Shown: positions 1 to 7,907, numbered from the stretch's first letter. The stretch is DNA of 64,000 nucleotides from Halocalculus aciditolerans (GCF_014647475.1 NZ_BMPG01000001.1:62001-126000); one strand, 5' to 3'. A program made the numbers and translations. The notes: generated from the letters alone by a model not told the origin.

Positions 1-213
1 CTGGCCGGGAGCCGTCCGGTCGGGGTCGTCGAGCGTGTCGTGGACGAGCGTCGTCGTGATGGTGAGGACGTCGTCCGGCGCGGCGTCGACGACGGTGTCG
101 ACGGCCGCGTCGGAGTCCGGCGCGTCCGCGAGCAGCGTCACGGCCTCGCGCTCGGCGTTGTAGCCGCGGCTCGTCAGTCGACGAACCACCCGCACCGGCT
201 CCTCTAAGGGCAC
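1..213 (-). CDS. polD1: DNA polymerase D small subunit DP1, N-terminal part (runs off the window)
   Basis: Partial gene whose first 71 codons are present. It begins with GTG at 213 and reads off the left edge without a stop. The N-terminus (MPLEEPVRVVRRL, then SRGYNAEREAVTLL) matches my memory of haloarchaeal DP1 proteins, the small subunit of the euryarchaeal replicative polymerase PolD. The later phosphoesterase (proofreading exonuclease) domain would lie outside the window. It is divergent from the signal peptidase gene and lies close to orc1 and the origin, which fits a replication gene. The assignment rests only on the N-terminus; an unrelated haloarchaeal protein remains possible. Confidence 0.7.
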   Translation of the reverse strand, partial: MPLEEPVRVVRRLTSRGYNAEREAVTLLADAPDSDAAVDTVVDAAPDDVLTITTTLVHDTLDDPDRTAPGQ

Positions 214-307
214 ACCGTCTCACGAGGCCGTCGGAGGAAATAGGACTTCCGGATGACGGAGGCGAAGCAAGAAGGTTCAAACCCCCGGTCCCCATAGCAT
301 CGGCGTA

Positions 308-1231
308 ATGAGAGATGGCGACACCCCCGACCCGCGCGACGGCCCGCGGGCCGCCATCAGTTGGTTCCTCCGCACGGACAACGGCGTCGTGCTCTTCTTC
401 CGCGAGATGCTGTCCAGCGCGCTCGCCGTCGCGCTTGTCGGCCTCGTCCTCTTCGCGGCGTCCGGCCTCTGGCCGCCGCTCGTCGCCGTCGAATCCGGCA
501 GCATGGACCCGCACCTGAAGAAGGGCGACCTCGTCTTCGTGATGGAGGAACACCGCTTCGCGCCCGACGCCGCCTACACCGACACCGGCGTCGTCACCTA
601 CACCGACGGGAAAGACGTGGGCTACACGAAGTTCCACAGCTACGGCGACGTCGTCGTCTACGAACGCGACGGCCGGAACAACTCCACGCCCGTCATCCAC
701 CGCGCGCGCTTCTGGGTGAACGAGAGCGAGAACTGGTACGGGAAAGCCGACCCAGCCTACCTCGACCCCGCGTGGGACAACTGCGAGGAACTCCCGAACT
801 GCCCCGCCCCCAACAGCGGGTTCGTCACCAAAGGCGACGCGAACCCCCTCTACGACCAGGTCTGGGGGATCAGTAAGCCCGTCCACCCGACGTGGATACA
901 GGGCACCGCCGAGTTCCGCGTCCCGTGGCTCGGCTGGATCCGCCTCATCGCCTCCGGCCAGAGCCCGACCCTCGCTCTCCTCGACGCCGGCCACGTCGTC
1001 GACCCGGCGACCGCCACCACCGGCGTGACGTCGACGAACGCGACCGCCTCGAACGCGACCGCCTCGAACGCGACCGCAGTCGAGAACATACCGGCGACAA
1101 CGACAACAGCGGCCGCGACGATGCCGACCGCGACCGTGTCACCGGTGAGTGCATCCGAAACGACGGCCGAGGAGGGGGTCGGAGCGCCGCGTTCGGCGTC
1201 GAGCCGTCCTGGAACGCCGAGCGCGGCGTGA
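308..1231 (+). CDS. sec11: Type I signal peptidase (S26B, Sec11-like)
   Basis: Membrane serine protease that removes Sec signal peptides on the outer face of the membrane. A hydrophobic segment at about residues 37-60 is followed by the catalytic serine motif ESGSMDP (Ser65). The archaeal/eukaryotic-type His is in PVIHRARF (His131) and an acidic residue in TKGDANP (about Asp177), so this is the Ser-His type and not the bacterial Ser-Lys type. The protein has 307 residues. Its C-terminal tail is Thr/Ala/Ser-rich and repeats the pentapeptide ASNAT three times, which may be a glycosylated low-complexity extension. ATG at 308 follows the GC-poor stretch near 270-300. Confidence 0.93.
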   Translation: MRDGDTPDPRDGPRAAISWFLRTDNGVVLFFREMLSSALAVALVGLVLFAASGLWPPLVAVESGSMDPHLKKGDLVFVMEEHRFAPDAAYTDTGVVTYTDGKDVGYTKFHSYGDVVVYERDGRNNSTPVIHRARFWVNESENWYGKADPAYLDPAWDNCEELPNCPAPNSGFVTKGDANPLYDQVWGISKPVHPTWIQGTAEFRVPWLGWIRLIASGQSPTLALLDAGHVVDPATATTGVTSTNATASNATASNATAVENIPATTTTAAATMPTATVSPVSASETTAEEGVGAPRSASSRPGTPSAA

Positions 1232-1275
1232 GTTGAGTCGGGGCATCGAGTCCGCGTCTGCCGGTGCGTCGCGGG

Positions 1276-1296
1276 AACCCCCCGGTTTCTCCTGCG
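1276..1296 (-). promoter_or_regulatory. ORB-like element (reverse orientation, weaker match)
   Basis: The reverse complement contains GGAGAAACCGGGGGGTT, which keeps the central GAAAC-like core and the G-string of haloarchaeal origin recognition boxes. It lies about 60 bp from a better match in opposite orientation. The first half of the motif is degenerate. Confidence 0.5.
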
Positions 1297-1358
1297 CGCA
1301 CGCAGGGGAGCGCGTTCGCGGGTGGCTCGGACCGCGTGGCGTGTCGGCGGTTCGAAGG

Positions 1359-1379
1359 CTCCAGTGGAAACAGGGGGGT
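1359..1379 (+). promoter_or_regulatory. ORB-like element downstream of orc1
   Basis: CCAGTGGAAACAGGGGGG is a near-perfect haloarchaeal ORB core (dyad CCAGTGGAAAC plus G-string). It is almost identical to the element that overlaps the orc1 leader at 2938-2958, but lies beyond the 3' end of orc1. Confidence 0.75.
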
Positions 1380-1451
1380 CGTGCGCGCGAGAGGGTCCGC
1401 GGCGAGAAGCAGTCGGCGGGTCACTCTCCGCGGCGAGAAGCAGTCAGCGAG

Positions 1452-2924
1452 TCACTCTGAGTCGAAGCGCGCTTGGACGAACGGGGCGACGTTCTCGATG
1501 TCGCCGAGCCGGGAGTCGGCCTGGAGGACGGCCTCCGTCTCGTCAATCGGGACAGAGAGGCTGATCTCCTTCGTGCGGCCGTAGCGGCCCTTGGAGACGA
1601 CGACGGCGTTCACGATGCCGAGCATGTCGAGTTCGCTGATGAGGTCGGTGACGCGGCGCTGGGTCAGGACGTCGGCGTCGATCTCGTCGCAGAGGCGTTT
1701 GTAGATGTTGTAGACCTCGCCGGTGTTGATGTTGTGGACGCCGTTGTCCTCCAGCATCATGATGGCGTAGAGGACGAGTTTCGACTGCGTCGGGAGCGTC
1801 CGGACGACTTCGACGACGCGGTCGAGTTCGATCTTGTCCTGTGCGCGGCGGACGTGCTCTTCGTTCACCTCGTCCGCCTGGTCGCGCTCTGCGAGCTCGC
1901 CCGCGGTGCGGAGGAGGTCGAGCGCCCGGCGGGCGTCCCCGTGTTCTTGCGCCGCGAACGCCGCACAGAGCGGGATGACGTCGTCGGAGAGCGCGTCCGC
2001 CTTGAACGCCGTCTCCGAGCGGTGCTGGAGGATGTCCCGGAGCTGGTTCGCGTCGTACGGCGGGAAGACGATCTCCTCCTCGCCGAGCGAGGATTTCACG
2101 CGCGGGTCGAGGAAATCCGTGAACTTCAGGTCGTTACTGATACCGATAATGGAAACGCGGGAGTTGGTGAGCTCCGAGTTCATCCGGGAGAGGTTGTAGA
2201 GCGTGTCGTCGCCGGATTTCTCGACGAGTTTGTCGATCTCGTCGAGCATGATGACGGCGACCCGCTCGACGTAGTCGACGGCCTCGAAGAACACGGAATA
2301 AACGCGGTCGGTCGGCCACCCCGTCATCGGGACTTCCTCCATCTCCGCTCTGTCCTCCTCCCGCTGCTCGATGGCGTTCTCGACTTCGCGCACGCTCGAG
2401 AAATCCGTATCGTCGAGGGCGTCTGTGTCGTCGAGCGCGCGCTCGCGGAGGCCTTCGAGTTCCTCGACGCGCTCGCGGATGAACTCGCGGTTCTGGTCGA
2501 TGAAGGTGTTCGCGAGCTGCGCGAGCACCCGGTACTGGGTGTCCGTCACCTCGCAGTTGATGTACTCGACCTCACAGGGGACGTCGTACTTTCGTGAGGT
2601 GTTCTCTAACTCCTGACTGACGTACTTCGCCGACGCCGTCTTCCCCGTCCCCGTCTTCCCGTAGATGAGGATGTTCGACGGCGTCTCCCCGCGGAGCGCG
2701 GCGACCAGGATGGTCGCCATGTTGTTGATCTGCTCGTTACGGTGGGGGAGTTCGTGCGGGGTGTAGGACGGCCGGAGGACCTCCTTGTTCTCGAAGATCG
2801 GCTCACCGCTGAGGAGGTCGTCGAAGAGCCCGTCGCCTTCGTCCTCCTCGAGGACGTCGTCGATCTCGACCTCGAAGGAGCGGTCTGCGGTCCGCCTGTC
2901 TCCCGTCGGGTTATCGTCTGCCAT
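1452..2924 (-). CDS. orc1: Orc1/Cdc6 family replication initiator
   Basis: Origin-binding AAA+ ATPase that recognises ORB elements and recruits MCM. The 490-residue protein has an acidic N-terminus, Walker A GKTGTGKT (about residues 89-96), Walker B VIMLDEIDKL (about residue 225), a sensor-1 region with GISND, and a C-terminal winged helix ending in PFVQARFDSE. I chose ATG at 2924 (MADDNPTGD) over the upstream GTG at 2939, because the conserved acidic start follows it and an ORB occupies 2938-2958. Its position beside a 1.4 kb ORB-rich gap and the oap genes marks it as the initiator of the main chromosomal origin. Confidence 0.96.
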   Translation of the reverse strand: MADDNPTGDRRTADRSFEVEIDDVLEEDEGDGLFDDLLSGEPIFENKEVLRPSYTPHELPHRNEQINNMATILVAALRGETPSNILIYGKTGTGKTASAKYVSQELENTSRKYDVPCEVEYINCEVTDTQYRVLAQLANTFIDQNREFIRERVEELEGLRERALDDTDALDDTDFSSVREVENAIEQREEDRAEMEEVPMTGWPTDRVYSVFFEAVDYVERVAVIMLDEIDKLVEKSGDDTLYNLSRMNSELTNSRVSIIGISNDLKFTDFLDPRVKSSLGEEEIVFPPYDANQLRDILQHRSETAFKADALSDDVIPLCAAFAAQEHGDARRALDLLRTAGELAERDQADEVNEEHVRRAQDKIELDRVVEVVRTLPTQSKLVLYAIMMLEDNGVHNINTGEVYNIYKRLCDEIDADVLTQRRVTDLISELDMLGIVNAVVVSKGRYGRTKEISLSVPIDETEAVLQADSRLGDIENVAPFVQARFDSE

Positions 2925-2937
2925 AGCTGAGTGGCGC

Positions 2938-2958
2938 ACCCCCCTGTTTCGACTGGAG
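2938..2958 (-). promoter_or_regulatory. ORB element in the orc1 leader/promoter
   Basis: The reverse complement contains CCAGTCGAAACAGGGGGG, which differs from the 1359-1379 element mainly at one base of the dyad. It ends about 14 bp upstream of the orc1 ATG, so Orc1 binding here could both mark the origin edge and repress its own transcription. Confidence 0.75.
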
Positions 2959-3607
2959 TGACCTCCACGGGTCGCAGAACGGGTCGAGAACGCCGAGATA
3001 CGGCGTTTCGACCGGCCACGAGCGACGGGCGGTGCAGTTGATGCAGGAGAAACAAAGGAAACGGGAGAGACAAATAAGTTTCGATGGTCGAACGGTCGGG
3101 CGAGGAGCGACGGCCGCTACGCGCGCGAGCGGTGGGCTAGCGACGACGGAGCCACCGACGACTGAACGACGCCGACCGACGGGTGGCGGTTTCACGTGGA
3201 AAGCGGAACGTCGAAAGAGCTCACACGGGGCGGAAGCGTTCGTGACGGACAGAGCGAGGTAAGCAAAGTGAGAGAATGAGCGAGGGATGAGTACACGAGT
3301 GCACGTGGGATCGTCGTCGGGGCGTCCTCGAGTCGAACAGAGGGGAAAGTGCGGCGGGCCGAGGACCGCGGGCGCGACCGGCTCCCCGTCGGACCGGTCA
3401 GTCGCGACATCGGTGGGACGGGTTCGGAGCCGTTCAGGCCTACTAGTGGACTAGAAGTCGACCCCGCATACCCTAGAGATGTACTAGTACGAATTCCGGC
3501 GGACGGAGGACGATTCGACGCGGTTTCGTTCGTCGACGGGCGAGCGTTTCGAGTGGAACGGCTCTCGGAGAACTAGTGACGGTAGGGGGGAGATCGGTTG
3601 ATTCGGA

Positions 3608-3636
3608 GTTCCACATGAAACGGATGGGTATGGGGT
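3608..3636 (+). promoter_or_regulatory. ORB-like element (degenerate G-string)
   Basis: GTTCCACATGAAACGGATGG followed by TATGGGG keeps the GTTCCAC...GAAACG core of haloarchaeal ORBs with an interrupted G-string. It lies just outside the strong reverse element at 3649-3679. Confidence 0.55.
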
Positions 3637-3648
3637 CGGGGCGGGGCG

Positions 3649-3679
3649 TACCCCCACACCCCTTCGTTTCAACTGGAAC
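3649..3679 (-). promoter_or_regulatory. ORB element, left arm of the origin core
   Basis: The reverse complement reads GTTCCAGTT followed by GAAACGAAGGGGTGTGGGGG. This is a full haloarchaeal ORB with dyad, GAAACGAAGGGG core and extended G-string. It is inverted relative to the element at 3863-3891, and the AT-rich stretch lies between the two. Confidence 0.85.
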
Positions 3680-3705
3680 GGAGACAGGCGACGGGTGGGG
3701 ATTAC

Positions 3706-3815
3706 GAAACCACTCTAGACAGGAAACACCTAAGTAGTAACCAACGCAACCAAACCCGTACTAGAACTAGATGAGATTTCTAGAGGGCGTTCTTGGCTGT
3801 ACAATTACAACTCTC
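3706..3815. other. AT-rich putative DNA unwinding element
   Basis: The stretch is distinctly AT-rich in a GC-rich genome. It carries several CTAGA/CTAG steps and runs such as CCTAAGTAGTAACCAACG, AGATTTCTAGAG and GTACAATTACAACT. It is flanked by inverted ORBs at 3649-3679 and 3863-3891, the arrangement expected for the duplex-melting site of a haloarchaeal origin. Confidence 0.75.
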
Positions 3816-3828
3816 GCGGGCTGCCGGG

Positions 3829-3851
3829 GTTCTCCTGTCGGGGCGGGGGGT
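3829..3851 (+). promoter_or_regulatory. Possible degenerate ORB next to the right arm
   Basis: GTTCTCCTGTCGGGGCGGGG then GGT carries a long G-string after a partial dyad, in the same orientation as the strong element that starts 12 bp downstream. The GAAAC core is missing, so the match is weak. Confidence 0.4.
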
Positions 3852-3862
3852 CCCTCGTGGCC

Positions 3863-3891
3863 GTTTCCACCCGAAACGAAGGGGTGGGGGT
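3863..3891 (+). promoter_or_regulatory. ORB element, right arm of the origin core
   Basis: GTTTCCACCC followed by GAAACGAAGGGGTGGGGGT is a full haloarchaeal ORB. It forms an inverted pair with 3649-3679 around the AT-rich stretch. Confidence 0.85.
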
Positions 3892-4143
3892 GTCCCGGTC
3901 TTGCCGGCCCTCTCGCTCGCATCGACCACCAGCGGCCGTGTTCACGCCTAGCACGACCACTCTCATTCTCGCTCGCTCGCCCATCCGACGACGACCCCCC
4001 GGCTTCCTCTCGACGACGCCCGCCCCGCTTTCTCCTCTCAATCCTTCTCCGAACCGTTTCATCACTTCCTCCCACCTCATCCGCCCACTCGGTCAATCGC
4101 GATCTCCGCCGCGCCGGACAGCTCGCCCGGGGAGAGCGGGCCT

Positions 4144-4201
4144 CGACGCCGACGTTGCGCCTTGACGTGGATCGACGCCGCCGTTGCGCCTTGACGTGGA
4201 T
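4144..4201. repeat. 29-bp tandem duplication upstream of oapA
   Basis: Two adjacent 29-bp copies (4144-4172 and 4173-4201) share GTTGCGCCTTGACGTGGATC and differ at one base. They lie between the origin core and the oapA promoter (TATA-like CCTTAAGG near 4243). Confidence 0.85.
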
Positions 4202-4332
4202 CGATGGGTGTGGTGGCGTATCGGTCGCGAACGTCTGACAAAGCCTTAAGGTCGCCCGCTGGTTCTATCGCAACCAACGTACGCGCCTGCGACAGGCTTA
4301 CCACGACGTGGGTGCGTATTGGAGTGAAAAGG

Positions 4333-4980
4333 ATGGGACTGCTCGCAGATCTTCGATCGAGTGTGACGAATGTAACGTCGCGGCTCTTCACCGGTGAGTC
4401 CGACGAACCGAAACGAATCGGCATCTACGGCCCGCCGAACGCCGGGAAGACGACGCTCGCCAATCGCATCGCGCGCGACTGGACCGGCGACGCGATCGGT
4501 CCGGAGAGCCACGTCCCGCACGAGACGCGGCGAGCGCGCCGCAAGGAGAACGTCGAGATCGAACGCGACGGGTCGACGGTCTCCATCGACATCGTCGACA
4601 CGCCGGGCGTGACGACGAAGGTCGACTACGAGGAGTTCCTCGACCACGGGATGGAGAAAGACGAAGCCGTGAAGCGCTCCCGGGAAGCGACGGAGGGCGT
4701 CGCGGAAGCGATGCACTGGCTGCGCGAGGACGTCGACGGCGTCATCTACGTCCTCGACTCGACGACCGACCCGTTCACGCAGGTGAACACGATGCTCATC
4801 GGCATCATCGAGAGCCAGGACCTCCCCGTCCTCATCCTCGCGAACAAGACGGACTTGGAGGACTCCAACATCCAGCGCATCCGGAACGCGTTCCCCCAAC
4901 ACGAGACCATCTCCCTCTCGGCGCTCGAAGGCAGCAATATGGACGAAGTCTACGACCGCATCGCGGAGAAATTCGGGTGA
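4333..4980 (+). CDS. oapA: Origin-associated Era/Der-type GTPase OapA
   Basis: 215-residue small GTPase. It carries the P-loop GPPNAGKTT (about residues 33-41), the G3 motif DTPGV and the G4 motif NKTD, with an SLSALEGSN segment as G5-like loop. Haloarchaea conserve this GTP-binding protein next to the main origin; its exact role in replication or ribosome biology is not settled. I chose ATG at 4333 (MGLLADLRSSV) because the upstream in-frame extension has intergenic composition. It is the first gene of oapABC and overlaps the next by a possible GTGA junction. Confidence 0.92.
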   Translation: MGLLADLRSSVTNVTSRLFTGESDEPKRIGIYGPPNAGKTTLANRIARDWTGDAIGPESHVPHETRRARRKENVEIERDGSTVSIDIVDTPGVTTKVDYEEFLDHGMEKDEAVKRSREATEGVAEAMHWLREDVDGVIYVLDSTTDPFTQVNTMLIGIIESQDLPVLILANKTDLEDSNIQRIRNAFPQHETISLSALEGSNMDEVYDRIAEKFG

Positions 4981-4985
4981 TCACG

Positions 4986-5369
4986 ATGGCCGAATCAACG
5001 AAACAGAACGAGGGCGTGCAACTCGACCTCATCAGGGCGGAGAAACTCGAGAACAAGACGACGATGGAGAAGATCCGCCTCATCCTCGACACCGTCCACA
5101 ACGGCGATATCGTCGTCCTCGAAAAAGGCCTCACGCCGGACGAGGAGTCGAAGCTCATCGAGGTCACGATGTCGGAGATTAACCCCGACGGCTTCACGGG
5201 CATCGAGATCGAGTCGTTCCCGACGTCGAAAGCCCAGGACTCCACGCTCTTCGGCCGCCTCATGGGGAAGGAGGAGGAGACGAAGATGACCGTCATCGGG
5301 CCGGCGAACCAGATTCAGTCGCTCCACAAGGACGACACGGTGCTCAGCACGATCATCTCGAACCGCTAA
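4986..5369 (+). CDS. oapB: Origin-associated protein OapB (DUF2073 family)
   Basis: 127-residue conserved archaeal protein of the DUF2073 type, with a highly conserved body including IRLILDTVHNGDIVVLEKGL and a C-terminal STIISNR. There is no catalytic motif I can name. It is the middle gene of oapABC. A GTG at 4977 would overlap the oapA stop as GTGA and give three extra residues; ATG at 4986 (MAESTKQ) is the alternative preferred here. Its stop overlaps the oapC ATG (TAATG), so the genes are probably translationally coupled. Confidence 0.88.
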   Translation: MAESTKQNEGVQLDLIRAEKLENKTTMEKIRLILDTVHNGDIVVLEKGLTPDEESKLIEVTMSEINPDGFTGIEIESFPTSKAQDSTLFGRLMGKEEETKMTVIGPANQIQSLHKDDTVLSTIISNR

Positions 5370-6064
5370 TGCCTCACGAGTGCACGAACTGCGGTCACGT
5401 CTTCCCCGACGGTTCGAAGGAGATGCTCTCGGGGTGTCCGGACTGCGGCGGGAAGAAGTTCCAGTTCCGTCCCGCGTCCTCGAAGCGCGACGAGGCGGCG
5501 TCGGCGGACGAACCGGCCGAGGACGCCGCGCCGGCACGGCCCGCGGCGGCGGACGCGCCGAGCAAGGCCGAACAGCTCCTCGACGAGTCCGGCGACCGCG
5601 AGGACGTCGCACAGGCGAGCGCGCGCAGCGAGATGGTTCGCGACGACGACCTCCCGAAACAGGAACAGCGGCCGGCGGACGCCGACGCCGCTGCCGCCGA
5701 AACCGCGCCGGACGCGGAGGCCGCGGACGCCGAGCCCGAGTCGGACGCGCCGGACATGGCGTCGCTCCGCGGGCAGCTCGACGATACGGCGAGCGAGGAC
5801 GCCGGCACCGGCGGCCTCGTCGGGTCGCCCGTCGGGCCTTCCGTTGAGTCGTCCGTCGAGGACTCGGAGCCGGACGCCGCGGAGATGGAGCAGATCCGCG
5901 AGGAGCTCAATGCGCAGTTCGAATCCATCAAGGTGCTCGCGCCCGGGCAGTACGAGCTCAACCTCATGGAGCTCTACGACCGCGACGAGTACATCATCGC
6001 GCTCCAGCAGAACGGTCGCTACGTCATCGAAGTCCCGGACGGCTGGGACGACAAAGACGAGTGA
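5369..6064 (+). CDS. oapC: Origin-associated zinc-ribbon protein OapC
   Basis: 231-residue protein with an N-terminal zinc ribbon (CTNCGHVF, then CPDCGGKKF; Cys pairs about residues 5-8 and 22-25). A long Ala/Glu/Asp-rich, probably disordered middle follows, then a conserved C-terminal block (about 195-228) with LAPGQYELNLMELYDRDEYI. Conservation limited to the two ends is typical of OapC. It is the last gene of the origin-proximal oap operon. The function is unknown; the zinc ribbon suggests nucleic acid or protein binding. Confidence 0.88.
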   Translation: MPHECTNCGHVFPDGSKEMLSGCPDCGGKKFQFRPASSKRDEAASADEPAEDAAPARPAAADAPSKAEQLLDESGDREDVAQASARSEMVRDDDLPKQEQRPADADAAAAETAPDAEAADAEPESDAPDMASLRGQLDDTASEDAGTGGLVGSPVGPSVESSVEDSEPDAAEMEQIREELNAQFESIKVLAPGQYELNLMELYDRDEYIIALQQNGRYVIEVPDGWDDKDE

Positions 6065-6177
6065 CGCGGCCGGCGAGCAGTCCCTCTCTCTGTCGCTCGA
6101 CGCGCGGGCGACGTTGTCTTCTCGCGCGGGTTGCCGGAGTCGGAGTACCCTAAGGACGCCCGCGTTTACCCGGTGGT

Positions 6178-7653
6178 ATGTTCGACGCGCTGAGCGAACG
6201 CGTCCGACGGGTGCTCGCGCGGTTCCCGGCGGTGCTGGCGCGTCTCGGTCTCGTGGAGCGAGAGAAGGCGGACGAGGCGTTCGACCTCGCGGTGCCGGCG
6301 ATGGTGACGGGCGGTCTCCGGACGGTGCTGCGGACGTCGGATTTCCTGATGGTGTCGCTGGCGGCGGGGACGTCGGCGGTGGCGGGCCTCGAACTCGGCT
6401 TCCAGTACTACTTCATCGCGTTCGGGCTGGCGCTCGCGCTCACCTCGGGCACTATCAGCGTCGTGTCGCGGCTGAAGGGCGCGGGCGACGACGCCGCGGC
6501 GGACTTCGCCATCAAGCAGAGCCTCTGGCTCGCGCTCCTCGTCTCCCTGCCGCTGACGGCCGCGACGTGGGTGTACGCGACGCCGCTCGTCGGCCTGCTC
6601 ACCCCGGACCCGGCGACGGTGCGACAGGGCGCGACCTACCTCCGCATCGTGATGCTCTCCGCGGTCTTCCGGTTCTGGAGCATGATCGCGGCTCGCGCGC
6701 TCGCGGGGGCGGGCGACACGAAGACGCCGATGTACGTCCGGCTCGTCACGCTCCCGACGAACCTCCTCCTGAACGCCCTCCTCATCTTCGGGCTCTTCTT
6801 CTTCCCGCGACTCGGCATCGCGGGCGCGGCTATCGGGACGACGGTGGCGAACGCCGTCGCGGGCCTCGCGTTCCTCGGCATCCTCCTCTCGGGGCGCTGG
6901 AGCGTGACCCTCCCCGTCCGCGGGAAGCAGTGGGATACGGCGGTGGCGGCGGAACTCGTCCGCGTCGCGCTCCCGCTCGCGGGCACGCGGCTGTCACGGA
7001 CGTTCGGCCGCTTCCCCTTCCTCTTCGTGCTCGGCGTCATCGGGACGGACGTCGTCGCGGCGTACGCCATCGGTCGGCGCGTCATGCTACTCGCGTTGAT
7101 GCCGGCCTGGGGGTATTCGACCGCCGCGTCGACGCTCGTCGGGCAGGCCGTCGGCGCGGAGCGAGACGAGGAGGCCGCCGACTACGGCTGGCAGACGCTC
7201 CGAATCGCGCTCGTCACCCAGCTCCTCGTCGCCGCGGTCATCTTCGTGCTCGCGCGTCCCATCGCCGCGGTGTTCGGGGCGGCGAACGCCGACCTCACCG
7301 TGACGTTCATCCGCGTCTTCGGCCTCGGCGTCGCCGGGTTCAGCGTCTCCCGCACGCTCCGCGGCGGCCTCCGCGGCGCGGGCGACACCCGCTGGCCGTT
7401 CTACGGCGGCGTCCTCGGCACCTACGTCGTCCGCCTCCCGCTCGCCTTCCTCGCGCTCCCCGTCGGCTTCGTCGTCGCCGCCGGCCCCCTCGGCCCGCTC
7501 CCACGCGTCGCCGTCGCGCCCGGCCTCGGCCTCGGACTCGCCGCCGTCTACGCCGCTATCGTCGGCGACATGTACGCTCGCGCGGCCGTGAACTTCGCGC
7601 GGTTCGCCTCCGGCGCGTGGAAACACGTCGGCGCGACCCCGACCGCCGACTGA
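6178..7653 (+). CDS. MATE family multidrug/sodium antiporter
   Basis: 491-residue membrane protein with about 12 hydrophobic segments in two MATE-type repeats, starting after a short cytoplasmic N-terminus. FDLAVPAMVTGGLRTVLRTSDFLMVSLA opens repeat one (quoted only as a family marker in parts: FDLAVPAM, TSDFLMVS), and a second half begins near residue 255 with ELVRVALPLAGTRL. The family exports cationic drugs or metabolites in exchange for Na+ or H+. The substrate cannot be read from the sequence. It stands alone, with its own upstream region containing a TACCCTAAGG promoter-like stretch. Confidence 0.88.
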   Translation: MFDALSERVRRVLARFPAVLARLGLVEREKADEAFDLAVPAMVTGGLRTVLRTSDFLMVSLAAGTSAVAGLELGFQYYFIAFGLALALTSGTISVVSRLKGAGDDAAADFAIKQSLWLALLVSLPLTAATWVYATPLVGLLTPDPATVRQGATYLRIVMLSAVFRFWSMIAARALAGAGDTKTPMYVRLVTLPTNLLLNALLIFGLFFFPRLGIAGAAIGTTVANAVAGLAFLGILLSGRWSVTLPVRGKQWDTAVAAELVRVALPLAGTRLSRTFGRFPFLFVLGVIGTDVVAAYAIGRRVMLLALMPAWGYSTAASTLVGQAVGAERDEEAADYGWQTLRIALVTQLLVAAVIFVLARPIAAVFGAANADLTVTFIRVFGLGVAGFSVSRTLRGGLRGAGDTRWPFYGGVLGTYVVRLPLAFLALPVGFVVAAGPLGPLPRVAVAPGLGLGLAAVYAAIVGDMYARAAVNFARFASGAWKHVGATPTAD

Positions 7654-7824
7654 CCTCGACCCTGCCTCCGACGACCACTGACTGACGCCGCCCGTGCCTC
7701 CGACGACCACTGACTGACGCCGTCTTCCGCGCCGCCGCCCACCGTTCCCGCCACGCCTTGCTCGCCCGCCGCCGGCGACCGCGAACGGCCCGGGTTTAAG
7801 GCGTCCGCGTGCACACACCCTGCT

Positions 7825-7905
7825 ATGAGCAAGGCAACGAAGATTGTGCTCGGAACCGTCGGCGTCGCCGCCGTAGCAAGCCTCTTCCTGATGGTCGCCG
7901 TCTGA
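7825..7905 (+). CDS. 26-residue single-span membrane peptide
   Basis: ATG at 7825 opens a 26-codon frame encoding MSKATKIVLG, then TVGVAAVASLFLMVAV and a stop. It is a single hydrophobic helix with a basic N-terminus. A promoter-like GGTTTAAGG lies about 30 bp upstream. The next gene (GTG at 7908) begins 2 bp after its stop, suggesting a small operon. Peptides of this type are common in haloarchaea and mostly uncharacterised. Confidence 0.7.
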   Translation: MSKATKIVLGTVGVAAVASLFLMVAV

Positions 7906-7907
7906 GG

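Larger units (their letters stand above)
1232..1451. other. Intergenic region with ORB-like elements downstream of orc1
   Basis: This gap lies between the ends of the convergent sec11 and orc1 genes. It contains two origin-recognition-box-like sequences in opposite orientations (listed separately) and a short direct repeat of the motif GGCGAGAAGCAGTC (near 1401 and 1433). No coding sequence is convincing here. Confidence 0.6.
2925..4332. other. oriC: Main chromosomal replication origin region (oriC1 type)
   Basis: A 1.4 kb non-coding interval between orc1 and oapA. It contains the ORB at 2938-2958, weaker ORB-like sequences near 3185, 3326, 3546, 3608 and 3829, a strong inverted ORB pair at 3649-3679 and 3863-3891, and between them the AT-richest stretch of the region (about 3706-3815). 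This arrangement matches haloarchaeal origins: an initiator gene, inverted ORBs with G-strings, an AT-rich unwinding element and adjacent oap genes. Short ORFs in this interval have skewed composition and are not credible genes. A 29-bp tandem duplication lies near the oapA end. Confidence 0.88.

Noticed and set aside
270-295. GGTTCAAACCCCCGGTCCCC, like the T arm of a tRNA
   Set aside because: No matching acceptor, D or anticodon arms can be built around it, and the sec11 start follows directly.
2925-2939. GTG start of orc1 at 2939
   Set aside because: It would place the ORB at 2938-2958 inside the translated leader edge; ATG 2924 gives the usual MADD-type acidic start.
3349-3576. 75-codon plus-strand ORF inside the origin region
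   Set aside because: It overlaps ORB-like sequences, lacks a promoter or ribosome-binding site and has no recognisable domain; its composition is that of the surrounding non-coding DNA.
3771-4238. 155-codon plus-strand ORF over the AT-rich element and ORBs
   Set aside because: It would place the origin core in a coding sequence; amino-acid content (Arg/Pro/Ser-rich) is typical of a spurious frame in GC-rich DNA.
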